Assembly: GCA_036960375.1 (NCBI GenBank)
Contig: JBALVY010000002.1
Coordinates: 806,001-870,000 of the forward strand
DNA: 64,000 nt
From: CAWVSB01 sp036960375
GTDB taxonomy: Bacteria; Pseudomonadota; Gammaproteobacteria; Pseudomonadales; CAWVSB01
Reading direction: 5' to 3'
Part shown: in pieces, positions 34,130 to 41,629 of the stretch
Position numbering within the stretch: the stretch's first letter is position 1
Layout of the letters: each line of letters starts with the position of its first letter
The notes under the pieces: generated by a model
Seen by the model: the letters and a program-made list of their open reading frames with translations, nothing else
Databases searched by the model: none
What the model was told of the DNA's origin: nothing
Program-made: the position numbers and the translations under genes

Positions 34130-35857
34130 ATGCTGTTCTCTCATTTTTTCGTCTCGCCTAAGGTTCTTATTCGTATCATAACCCTGTTCTTTATAACCAG
34201 CTTGTTCTCTGTCGGTGTTGCCGCCAGCGACGCAAAGGAGGTAGATGGAAATCAGTACACCGTTATTACAGAAAAAGATGTTCGTATACCTCTGAGTGAT
34301 GGCAGTTATCTGGTTGCAGATATCTTTCGACCTGACTCAAACGAAAAGTTCCCGGTCATCATGAGTATGGGTTTATACCAAAAGGATTTGGACTACTTGC
34401 CTCATGGGGCAAACCCTTATGGACATCGAGAAACTGAGAATCCGAATTGGTGGGTGCCAAAAGGCTATATTCAAATTCGTGTTGATTCCAGGGGGGCTGG
34501 AAAGTCGCCAGGCGTAGCAAAGATTTTTGGCCGACAAGAAAGTCTGGATTATTATGAAGCCATTGAATGGGCCGGCGCGCAGTCTTGGGGCAATGGCTCG
34601 GTGGGCCTATCTGGCGTTTCATACTATGCCGTAAATCAATGGATTGTCGCCAGTTTACAGCCACCTTCGCTTAAGGCGATTATTCCCTGGGAAGGTTTCT
34701 CTGATTTTTACCGTGACGCGGTGTTCCCTGGTGGCATTTTTAATCAGGGCCTTTTAGGACGTTGGGTAAATCATGTTCGTGGTCGTCAGTTGCTGGAGCA
34801 TACCCGTACCTCGAATACTAAAGGTTTGGAAGACCATTTGTCGTGGGAGGCGATGGTCAATAATTTGGATGGTGACTATTGGAGCCAGGTCCGTGGCAAG
34901 GCAGATTTCGATAAGATTAAGATTCCGGTATACAGCGCCGCCAACTGGGACGGTTGGAATCTTCACCTAAGAGGAAATCTGGAAGGTTATAATCGGGTTG
35001 CTTCAGAAAATAAACGTCTGCGTATCCATGTGGGCGGCCATACGGAAGCTTTCTATTCTGAAGAAGGTCAGCTGGATCGTTTGCAATTTTTTGACCATTG
35101 GTTGAAAGGTAAAGACAATGGTTTACAAGATGAGCCACCGGTTAAAGTGTTTGTCAGATCCAGTAAGAAGAAACAGGTTGATCCATTTACTTCAGCGACA
35201 GAAGGTTTTTGGCGTGAGGAAAATGAGTGGCCTATTGCCCGTACCGAATACCGCAAGTTCTATTTAAGTGAGACCCCTGCAAACGCCACAGATAGGTCAC
35301 ACAATGATGGATCACTAAAGTTGGAGTCGGATAAAAAACAGCGAGATAGGGAGATTGAAGCTGGTGTTTATACATGGGCGCGCAAAATGGCGCACGAGCC
35401 TGTGCTGACCTATACAACCCCGCCGTTTGAAGAGACAACGGAAATCACAGGTCATATTAAGTTGAAACTGTGGGTTTCGTCGGAAACAGGCGATATGGAT
35501 GTCTTTGCCAAGTTACACAAGTTAATTGATGCTGAAGGCCGGTTCTTTCAGTTGACGGAAGGTGATTTGAAGGTCTCTCATCGTAAGCTGGATAAGGATT
35601 TATCCACTGAGTATCGTCCATACCATACCCATGATGAAGAACAAAAATTGGCCAAAGACGACATTGTGCCAATTGAACTGGAAATATGGCCGACCAGTAT
35701 GGTGTTCCAGCCAGGCGAGCGACTGGTTATAGAGCTGTCACCGCACAATTTCAATTTTTATGATGGCGTTTACAATTCGGGAACCCACCATATTTATACC
35801 GGTGGAAAGACTGCGTCGTATATTCAGTTGCCCGTTATACCAGAAAGAAAGCAGTAA
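34130..35857 (+). CDS. CocE/NonD family hydrolase (X-Pro dipeptidyl-peptidase S15-like)
   Basis: A 575-residue exported serine hydrolase: signal peptide (about 1-32, VAASD), an S15 alpha/beta-hydrolase with nucleophile S164 in SGVSYYA, and catalytic Asp and His candidates in NWDGWN and GGHTE. A C-terminal beta-jelly-roll (about 395-575) with MDVFAKLHKL and PGERLVIELSPHN completes the family layout. Members hydrolyse acyl esters (cocaine esterase) or X-Pro peptides or acylases; the substrate is unknown. It lies between the TonB receptor and the CstA-like transporter, so it may process an imported substrate. Confidence 0.88.
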   Translation: MLFSHFFVSPKVLIRIITLFFITSLFSVGVAASDAKEVDGNQYTVITEKDVRIPLSDGSYLVADIFRPDSNEKFPVIMSMGLYQKDLDYLPHGANPYGHRETENPNWWVPKGYIQIRVDSRGAGKSPGVAKIFGRQESLDYYEAIEWAGAQSWGNGSVGLSGVSYYAVNQWIVASLQPPSLKAIIPWEGFSDFYRDAVFPGGIFNQGLLGRWVNHVRGRQLLEHTRTSNTKGLEDHLSWEAMVNNLDGDYWSQVRGKADFDKIKIPVYSAANWDGWNLHLRGNLEGYNRVASENKRLRIHVGGHTEAFYSEEGQLDRLQFFDHWLKGKDNGLQDEPPVKVFVRSSKKKQVDPFTSATEGFWREENEWPIARTEYRKFYLSETPANATDRSHNDGSLKLESDKKQRDREIEAGVYTWARKMAHEPVLTYTTPPFEETTEITGHIKLKLWVSSETGDMDVFAKLHKLIDAEGRFFQLTEGDLKVSHRKLDKDLSTEYRPYHTHDEEQKLAKDDIVPIELEIWPTSMVFQPGERLVIELSPHNFNFYDGVYNSGTHHIYTGGKTASYIQLPVIPERKQ

Positions 35858-35870
35858 CCGGAGCCGCACT

Positions 35871-37553
35871 ATGCAATCGATCATGATCATATTGCTGGGT
35901 ATTGTTGGTATGCTTTTTGGCTGGTTTGTTTATTCGAAATTCCTCGCCAATTATGTTTTTAAGCTTGATCCAGAGTTTGTGACACCGGCTCATGAGCTTA
36001 ACGACGGCGTGGATTTTGTACCGACTAACCGATATGTATTATGGGGGCATCACTTCACTTCGGTTGCTGGAGCCGCTCCAATCATTGGTCCTGCAATTGC
36101 TGTTTACTGGGGCTGGTTACCGGCGGTAATTTGGGTAATATTTGGCACAATATTCTTTGCGGGTATTCACGATTTTGGTGCTCTTTGGGCGAGTAGCCGA
36201 AATAAGGGCAAGTCTATTGGTGCTTTGTCCGAGAGTGTGCTGAGTAGACGTTCCCGGGTGTTGTTTATGGTGGTGACATTCCTGCTGCTGTTGATGGTTA
36301 ATTCGGTTTTTGGCGTTGTTATAGCCAAAGCATTTGTCGGCACTCCGGAAGCTGTATTTCCCGCCTGGGCTGCTATTGTGGTTGCATTGCTTATAGGTCA
36401 GCTCATTCATCGAAAGTTCAATCTGGTGGTATTGAGCATTGGCGGAGTACTGGCACTCTATCTGTCCGTTTACGCTGGTAGCGAGATACCGCTGGCACTT
36501 CCCACAATATCCGGGCTAGGTCCTCAGGCTGCTTGGATCATTATTCTTTTTGTGTACGCGGCTATAGCATCTATGCTTCCTGTATGGATGCTACTTCAGC
36601 CAAGAGATTTTATTAATGGTATGCAGTTACTGGTGGGTCTATTTTTGCTATATGGGGCGGTCTTGCTCTTTATGCCTGATATATCTGCGCCCGCAATTAA
36701 CGCCAATATAGTTGTCAATGGGCCGTCGGTTATACCGCTGCTCTTTGTGACTATCGCGTGCGGAGCGGTTTCCGGGTTTCACGGTATTGTGGCATCAGGC
36801 ACTAGCTCAAAACAGCTGGACAAAGAGCCCGACGCACGCTTCGTGGGATATCTTGGTGCGGTAGGGGAAGGTACCCTGGCGTTAATTACGATCGTTACTG
36901 TAAGCGGTGTGGCTTTGGCCGCAACGCCTGAAGCATGGCATGATATCTATAGCGAGTTTGGTGCTGCCGGCGCAGGCTCTTTTATTTCCGGAGGGGCGAG
37001 TTTGATTAACTCCGGCTGGGGTATCCCACTTGGCTTTGCTGAATCGCTGTTGGCCACCATGGTGGTTTTGTTTGCCGGAACAACCATGGACTCGGGTGTT
37101 CGCTTACAGCGGTATATCATTCAGGAATGGGGTGAGATCTACGATATCCCTGTATTGAAGCGAGGAGTAGTGGCCACGCTTATTGCTGTCGGAGGCTGTT
37201 TGTTGCTTGCATTTGGCGCAGGCGACTCGTCCGGAACAGGTGGTTTGGTTATCTGGCCGTTATTTGGTTCAACCAATCAGATACTAGCAGGCATGACGCT
37301 ACTCGTTATTAGTGTGATGCTCATTAAGCTGGGTCGGCCCGCTTATCCAGCAATAATTCCAATGCTTTTCGTATTGGCCATGTCGATTATGGCGGGCTTG
37401 ACGACACTGGCTCAGTTCTTCAGAGAAGGCAATTATTTGTTAGTCGTGCTTGATGCCATCGTGCTGGTTACCAGCTTGCTTGTGATGCTTGAGGCGGGGC
37501 TGGTAATTGCGCGACACAGGCGGGCCAAGACTTCACTTGCTTTGACAGACTAA
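35871..37553 (+). CDS. CstA family peptide/pyruvate transporter
   Basis: A 560-residue inner-membrane protein with about 14-16 helices. The N-terminus has the CstA signature FTSVAGAAPIIGPAIAVYWGWLPA and IHDFGALWASSRNKGKS, and a central GFHGIVASGTSSKQ matches the family. It is shorter than E. coli CstA (701 residues) and closer to YjiY-like or other short members. CstA proteins take up peptides or pyruvate. The ATG at 35871 is chosen with GGAG 8 bases upstream; an in-frame codon at 35760 lies inside the previous gene. DoxX follows 48 bases on. Confidence 0.88.
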   Translation: MQSIMIILLGIVGMLFGWFVYSKFLANYVFKLDPEFVTPAHELNDGVDFVPTNRYVLWGHHFTSVAGAAPIIGPAIAVYWGWLPAVIWVIFGTIFFAGIHDFGALWASSRNKGKSIGALSESVLSRRSRVLFMVVTFLLLLMVNSVFGVVIAKAFVGTPEAVFPAWAAIVVALLIGQLIHRKFNLVVLSIGGVLALYLSVYAGSEIPLALPTISGLGPQAAWIIILFVYAAIASMLPVWMLLQPRDFINGMQLLVGLFLLYGAVLLFMPDISAPAINANIVVNGPSVIPLLFVTIACGAVSGFHGIVASGTSSKQLDKEPDARFVGYLGAVGEGTLALITIVTVSGVALAATPEAWHDIYSEFGAAGAGSFISGGASLINSGWGIPLGFAESLLATMVVLFAGTTMDSGVRLQRYIIQEWGEIYDIPVLKRGVVATLIAVGGCLLLAFGAGDSSGTGGLVIWPLFGSTNQILAGMTLLVISVMLIKLGRPAYPAIIPMLFVLAMSIMAGLTTLAQFFREGNYLLVVLDAIVLVTSLLVMLEAGLVIARHRRAKTSLALTD

Positions 37554-37601
37554 CGAATCGGAATTATTAGACGTACTCATTAATGGAAGGATGTTTTTAT
37601 C

Positions 37602-37985
37602 GTGATAAGTTGGCTTGAGAGTAAAAGCGAAGAGTGTTATTCACTGCTTCGCATGGCAGCGGGTTTTTTATTATTTTGGCATGGAACAGCCAACTTTTTT
37701 GATTTTCCAATCGCCAACCCACACAGCCCACCAGAATGGGTGTTAATTTCAGCTGGGCTTATTTCCCTTGTTGGTGGCGGACTTATTTTTATTGGTCGCT
37801 ATGTGCACTATGCGGCTTTTGTATGCAGCGGGTTTTTGGCAGTAGCCTATTGGATTGCATATGGCTATAAGGACTTTTTCCCCTATGTTAATGGAGGAGA
37901 GTTAGCGGTATTGTATTCCTTTGTTTTTCTGTATATCTCAGCAAAAGGGGCGGGTATATGGTCATTGGACGGTACTGACAAGTAA
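37602..37985 (+). CDS. DoxX family membrane protein
   Basis: A 127-residue protein with about four transmembrane helices and the DoxX pattern: LRMAAGFLLFWHGTANFF at the N-terminus and FIGRYVHYAAFVCSGFLAVAYW in the middle. DoxX proteins support redox or sulfur metabolism in the membrane but lack a defined reaction. It starts with GTG at 37602 and is preceded by GGAAGGA about 12 bases upstream. It is the last gene of the TonB, CocE, CstA run and is followed by a hairpin. Although HvfD is a DoxX protein, nothing links this gene to the hvfABC cluster at 5.6 kb. Confidence 0.84.
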   Translation: MISWLESKSEECYSLLRMAAGFLLFWHGTANFFDFPIANPHSPPEWVLISAGLISLVGGGLIFIGRYVHYAAFVCSGFLAVAYWIAYGYKDFFPYVNGGELAVLYSFVFLYISAKGAGIWSLDGTDK

Positions 37986-37987
37986 AC

Positions 37988-38015
37988 GGCATCTGGGCGA
38001 TACTACCCAGATGCC
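37988..38015 (+). terminator. Terminator-like hairpin after DoxX gene
   Basis: Perfect 10-base stem GGCATCTGGG-8-CCCAGATGCC just past the DoxX stop; no T-run follows, so Rho-independence is doubtful. IS debris starts within its right arm. Confidence 0.55.
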
Positions 38016-38350
38016 TAAATCATCGATCTACAAGCGCCATCGTTTCCCACCAGTCATCATCCAACACGCTGTATGGCTCTACCACCGTTTCAACCTCTCT
38101 CACCGCGATATCGAAGACCTACTTGCTGAACGCGGAATAACCGTCAGCTATGAATCCATCCGCCTCTGGTGTAACAAATTCGGCAAGCTCTACGTCAGGC
38201 GTCTGAAGCGGAAGCATCGAGGCTACGGCGATACCTATTTCATCGATGAAGTATTCATTAAGATCAAAGGCAAGCAGCATTACCTGTGGCGAGCCGTCGA
38301 TAGGATGGTGATGTGGTTGATGTCTTGTTACAGGAAAGGCGTGACGGTAC
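38011..38350 (+). pseudogene. Truncated, frameshifted IS6-like transposase
   Basis: Encodes the N-terminal third to half of an IS6-family transposase (SIYKRHRFPPVIIQHAVWLYHRF, GDTYFIDEVFIKIKGKQHYLWRAVD), clearly related to the intact copy at 39301 but diverged. At about 38299-38304 one base is missing (GTCGAT then AGGAT, where CAGGAT is expected). Restoring it continues the homology (DGDVVDVLLQERRDG) to about 38350, after which similarity is lost. The gene is dead. The stretch 38351-38614 that follows has no recognisable gene. Confidence 0.84.
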
Positions 38351-38554
38351 ATGCTGTTTTTACTGGGGTTGATTATGGGGTTCGGTACGCGAGGCGCAGG
38401 TTCATATTCGGCCATGCTGTCAAAGTCTGAGTATAATTTGACGGAGATCATGTGCTCTGATGATGGGGGTTGAAAACCACCGGGTGTTGTCGTCGGGAAT
38501 CTGCCTGTGTGGACAACCGGAATGGTCGGCCGCTGCGCAAGGCTAGATCTTGCG

Positions 38555-38573
38555 TCTTGCACACCATGCAAGA
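38555..38573. promoter_or_regulatory. Probable HigA operator, second module
   Basis: Perfect inverted repeat TCTTGCA-5-TGCAAGA, with an extra TCTTGC half-site at 38548, about 40 bases upstream of the higB start. Autoregulation is inferred from HigBA biology. Confidence 0.5.
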
Positions 38574-38614
38574 TTGCTATATGATATTTCAGTGTCCAGA
38601 AGGAAAAGTGACAG

Positions 38615-38899
38615 TTGATCAAGAGCATCAAGCACAAAGGATTGAGGGAATTCTTCAACAGCGCTGGGAGTGATACTCGGGGTATCAATTCCGACCATAG
38701 GGAAAAGCTGCGCGACCAGTTGGCCGCTTTGGACTCCGCTATCGACATTGCGGATATGGATCTGCCGGGATGGCGTCTACACCCATTAAAGGGGCGGGAA
38801 AAGGGGAGGTATGCTATCTGGGTCAGCGGCAATTGGCGAATGACCTTCGAATTTGAGAGCGGCGATGCTTATATCGTGGATTATGAGGATTATCACTAA
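38615..38899 (+). CDS. higB: HigB-type toxin, second module
   Basis: A 94-residue HigB toxin opening MIKSIKHKGLREFFNS and closing WVSGNWRMTFEFESGDAYIVDYEDYH. The start is TTG at 38615, giving the standard family N-terminus, with GGAAAAG upstream. It is only distantly like the HigB at 13200, so the two modules were probably acquired separately. The antitoxin starts in a 1-base overlap (TAATG). It appears intact although it sits between two IS6-like sequences. Confidence 0.9.
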   Translation: MIKSIKHKGLREFFNSAGSDTRGINSDHREKLRDQLAALDSAIDIADMDLPGWRLHPLKGREKGRYAIWVSGNWRMTFEFESGDAYIVDYEDYH

Positions 38900-39255
38900 T
38901 GGCCAAAATCACAGTACACCCGGGCGGATTTATCAAGCGTAACTATATAGATGAGTTGGGTCTAACAGCCACAGAATTGGCTGATGCACTGGAAGTATCA
39001 GAGTCCACTTTGAGCCGCCTGATTCATGAAAAGATTGACTTGTCTCCAGCCCTCGCGATTAAGGTGAGCAAGGTGTTGGGGCGCTCGGCAGAGAGTTGGA
39101 TGGCGATGCAAGCCAATCACACACTGGCAAGATACCAAGCCGAGTTGGCGCAATGGACACCGACCCGGCAGGTCACTGCTGAGGGCTTGGTTCCCGTGAA
39201 ACGTGGCAAGCCTAAAGCCAAGCGCAAGACCGTGGCGAAGATAGCGGCAGCTTAG
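38899..39255 (+). CDS. higA: HigA-type antitoxin, second module
   Basis: A 118-residue XRE antitoxin with opening HPGGFIKRNYIDELGLT and helix-turn-helix at about 20-55 (TATELADALEVSESTLSRLIHEK). Its C-terminus is extended by a lysine/arginine-rich tail (about 95-118: VKRGKPKAKRKTVAKIAAA), which most HigA proteins lack. It pairs with the HigB gene just upstream. The left end of a complete IS6-like element begins 3 bases after its stop, so the 3' context was changed by insertion but the gene itself was not cut. Confidence 0.9.
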   Translation: MAKITVHPGGFIKRNYIDELGLTATELADALEVSESTLSRLIHEKIDLSPALAIKVSKVLGRSAESWMAMQANHTLARYQAELAQWTPTRQVTAEGLVPVKRGKPKAKRKTVAKIAAA

Positions 39256-39257
39256 AG

Positions 39258-39984
39258 GGTATTACCAAGTTAACCGCCTAAAGCTGCTAGAATCATACGT
39301 ATGAATATATACAAGCGCCACCGATTCCCTGCCGAAATCATCAGTTACGCCATCTGGCTCTACTATCGATTCAATCTCAGTCATGGCGATATTGAAGATC
39401 TGCTAGCTGAACGAGGCATCACCGTTAGCCGCGAAGCCATTCGTCTCTGGTGCATCAAATTCGGCTCCATTTATGCAAGCAGATTGAAACGAAAGCACCG
39501 AGGGTACGGTGATACTTTCTTCATCGACGAAGTTTTCGTCAAGATACAGGGAAAGCAGCACTACCTGTGGCGTGCCGTCGATCAAGATGGAGAAGTCGTG
39601 GATGTGTATCTTCAGGAAAAACGGAACGGTGCGGCCGCCAAGCGGTTTTTCAGGCGATTGATAAAGAGTCATGGAAGTGAACCCAGAAAAATCGTGACCG
39701 ATAAACTGAGAAGCTATGACGTCGCCCACCAAGAATTGACCCCCGATACAATCCATATCTCAGATCGGTATGCAAACAATCGGGCGGAGCAATCTCATGA
39801 AACGACCAGGGTGCGAGAGCGAGTGATGCGACGATTTAAATCGGTTTCTCAAACGCAACGATTCGTTAGCACTCATGCTTCTGTGTCCAATTTATTCAAT
39901 CTTGGCCGCCATTTAGTATCGGCGGAGCAATATAGAAACCTCAGGGAAATTGCGTTTAAATCTTGGGAACAAGCGGTAATCTAA
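39258..39984 (+). mobile_element. IS6-like insertion sequence, complete
   Basis: Element limits are estimated by comparison with the deleted copy at 15973-16161: left end about GGTATTACCAAGTTAA, right end about CAAGCGGTAATCTAA. The ends share an inverted ATTACC core only, so exact termini are uncertain. It contains a full transposase gene reading through to the right end, and no 8-base target duplication could be shown. Confidence 0.72.
39301..39984 (+). CDS. IS6-family transposase
   Basis: A 227-residue DDE transposase of the IS6 family (typical length 220-240). The catalytic segments are FIDEVFVKIQGKQHYLWRAVDQDG (first D), IVTDKLRSYDVAHQEL (second D), and the C-terminal NNRAEQSHETTRVRERVMRRF block containing the glutamate. 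The N-terminal helix-turn-helix SHGDIEDLLAERGITVSREAIRLW is intact. It catalyses replicative, cointegrate-forming transposition, and could act in trans on its 189-base derivative at 15973. Confidence 0.92.
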   Translation: MNIYKRHRFPAEIISYAIWLYYRFNLSHGDIEDLLAERGITVSREAIRLWCIKFGSIYASRLKRKHRGYGDTFFIDEVFVKIQGKQHYLWRAVDQDGEVVDVYLQEKRNGAAAKRFFRRLIKSHGSEPRKIVTDKLRSYDVAHQELTPDTIHISDRYANNRAEQSHETTRVRERVMRRFKSVSQTQRFVSTHASVSNLFNLGRHLVSAEQYRNLREIAFKSWEQAVI

Positions 39985-40022
39985 CACTGACAGCTTCAGT
40001 TACTCTGACTTCATGAAGTTAA

Positions 40023-40313
40023 GTTGGCAACACCCACGATAGCGCTAAAGACTTGCATGCCGCTGGAGTGATGAAAGAGACCACTTTGCGTGAGTTCGAC
40101 GCGCATTGCTTGCCGCCGGTAAAAGAATACTCTGCGGTACAGATCAAGCGCATCCGAACCGGAGTAAAGGCAAGTCAAGGTGTGTTTGCCGCTTACCTGA
40201 ATACCAGTAAGTCCACAGTGCAGAAGTGGGAGCAAGGAGCAAAAAAACCTAATGGCCCATCGCTCAAATTACTTAACCTTGTAGCAGAAAAAGGCTTGGA
40301 AGTGCTGGCTTAA
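40023..40313 (+). pseudogene. 5'-truncated XRE-family antitoxin-like gene
   Basis: Reads NTHDSAKDLHAAGVMKETTLREFDA followed by a helix-turn-helix (SQGVFAAYLNTSKSTVQKWEQGAKKPNGPSLKLLNLV), the family of XRE antitoxins paired with RelE-type toxins. Homologous sequence begins at about 40029, but the normal N-terminal 10-20 residues are replaced by a stop at 40020 and by the repeat 39978-40033. A TTG (40053) or ATG (40071) could start a shorter protein with an intact HTH. No toxin gene remains beside it. Confidence 0.74.
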
Positions 40314-40452
40314 CCGAAACAGAAGCCACTTTAAGGTATCCGTTAAACTAGAGGGATGCTTCATTGTGAGCGCGATGATGGTGGCGTGTTGCGCATAATT
40401 TCGGCGCGTAAAGCTACAAACCAGGGAAACAATATTGTCGAGGCGAACTGTC

Positions 40453-40497
40453 ATGAAAAAGGAATATAACTTTTCTAAAATGCAGTCTCTGCTTTAA
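40453..40497 (+). pseudogene. BrnA-like antitoxin, 5' fragment
   Basis: Fourteen codons (MKKEYNFSKMQSLL, then stop) resemble the start of BrnA-type antitoxins, which open MKKEYDFSK. Everything after the tenth codon is missing. Fragment only; no BrnT partner lies nearby. Confidence 0.45.
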
Positions 40498-40513
40498 GTG
40501 GGACGAGGGTACC

Positions 40514-40738
40514 CATGAAGTGGAAATCGTAGATTACCACTAGGTGAATGAATAGAACGGCAGAAAGGTAAAGGTGACTGTCATGGCAAGAGAGCCGATC
40601 CATCCAGGCGAGTTTCTAATTGACGAGCTTGAAGAAATTGAAATCACGGCAACCGAGTTGGGTTCCAAAATTCTTAAAATACACCGCTGGCAACCTGAGG
40701 CTCATCCGGTGTGGTGGTCTAATAAAACCGGACGCTAA
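40514..40738 (+). pseudogene. HigBA module fragment
   Basis: The last nine codons of a HigB toxin (HEVEIVDYH, stop at 40543) are followed after 39 bases by the start of a HigA gene (ATG 40583: MAREPIHPGEFLIDELEEIE, then ITATELG). HigA similarity ends there, and the frame runs into the IS3-like repeat and stops at 40738. The module was cut on both sides. The rest of 40314-40975 has no gene beyond the fragments listed here. Confidence 0.7.
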
Positions 40739-40870
40739 TTTAGGTAGTATTTCGCATTGGACGAGGGCATTCAGATGTCTGCCTCTGACTTGGCCCGTAG
40801 AAGCCACATATATAAGCGTGACTGAACTGTACCAAAAAATATTCTTGGTGCGGTTAATAATTTGATAATA
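40712..40870 (+). repeat. IS3-like left-end repeat, copy 3, with TGCACC-type motif
   Basis: Begins with GTGGTCTAATAAAACCGGAC, has the GACGAGGGCATTCAG leader and a vestigial ATG frame, then GAACTGTACCAAAA and TTGGTGCGGTTAATAA. The first part matches 19332-19470; the last part matches 12966-13000 near the other end of the dusA island. This ties the block to that island family. Confidence 0.6.
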
Positions 40871-40975
40871 TGGCTTCAAAGTGAGGCTAGCTAGTGTCCG
40901 AATAACCGGAGCACTTGACCCCGGCTTAGTGCCACTATAGTATCACTTGCATACTTCAAACTTAGCGATAACTTC

Positions 40976-41233
40976 ATGAAAGTTGAACTTGTTACAACCC
41001 TTAAAAGACACGCAACAAAAATTCTTGCTGATCTCCATGAAACCAAGGAGCCTGTGCTCATCACTGAGCATGGAAAGCCTTCAGCCTATCTTATTGATGT
41101 TGATGATTATGAGTTTATGCAGCAACGTATGACTATTCTTGAAGGTATTGCCAAAGGAGAAAAGGCCATTCTTGAGAATCGTACTTTTACACATAAACAG
41201 GCGAAGGAAAAAATGTCTAAATGGCTCAAATAG
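40976..41233 (+). CDS. Phd/YefM-family antitoxin
   Basis: An 85-residue antitoxin with the Phd/YefM fold: N-terminal ATKILADLHETKEPVLITEHGKPSAYLIDVDDYEFM (about 12-50), which forms the DNA-binding dimer, and a C-terminal helix ending KEKMSKWLK that would bind the toxin. The ParE-type toxin gene overlaps its end by 13 bases. It appears complete and is the last intact module of the 38-41.5 kb block. Confidence 0.9.
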   Translation: MKVELVTTLKRHATKILADLHETKEPVLITEHGKPSAYLIDVDDYEFMQQRMTILEGIAKGEKAILENRTFTHKQAKEKMSKWLK

Positions 41234-41523
41234 TCTGGACTGAGCCCGCCCTCAATGACCTTGAAGACATCGCTGAGTATATTGCGCTCAGTAATTTACA
41301 AGCCGCCCAACAGCTAGTGAGAAATATATTCGAAAAAGTAGATAGGCTAAAAGATCATCCAAGGTCAGGAAAAAAGCCTGAAGAAATTAAATCTCTAAAT
41401 TATCGTGAGGTGGTTGTTACGCCTTGCCGTATTTTCTACAAAATTATCTCGCATGACGTGTACATTCTTCACGTCATGCGTCAAGAGCAACAATTAAAAA
41501 TGTATGCACTCCAGCATAGCTAG
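41221..41523 (+). CDS. ParE/RelE-family toxin
   Basis: A 100-residue ParE-like toxin: opening IVWTEPALNDLEDIAEYIA, then PRSGKKPEEI and YREVVVTPCRIFYKI, closing ILHVMRQEQQ. ParE toxins inhibit gyrase and other members are mRNA interferases; which applies is not visible. The ATG lies inside the antitoxin gene, favouring coupled translation. A short ACTCACT/AGTGAGT hairpin lies about 25 bases after the stop, without a T-run. Confidence 0.9.
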   Translation: MAQIVWTEPALNDLEDIAEYIALSNLQAAQQLVRNIFEKVDRLKDHPRSGKKPEEIKSLNYREVVVTPCRIFYKIISHDVYILHVMRQEQQLKMYALQHS

Positions 41524-41629
41524 ACTCTGGGTATTGGCAACTTAACTCACTATCCAGAGTGAGTTGACCACTGGGAGGTGCTATTGTACTCGCAAGCTCT
41601 AGCGAAGACTCGGCCGCACAGGAATAATA

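Noticed and set aside
37602..37985. DoxX gene as the missing HvfD of the hvfABC cluster
   Set aside because: It is 30 kb away in the TonB/CocE/CstA run and shows no link to hvfABC.
38351..38614. Continuation of the truncated IS6-like transposase into a longer fused reading frame
   Set aside because: Protein similarity ends near 38350; the downstream frame is low-complexity arginine-rich readthrough.
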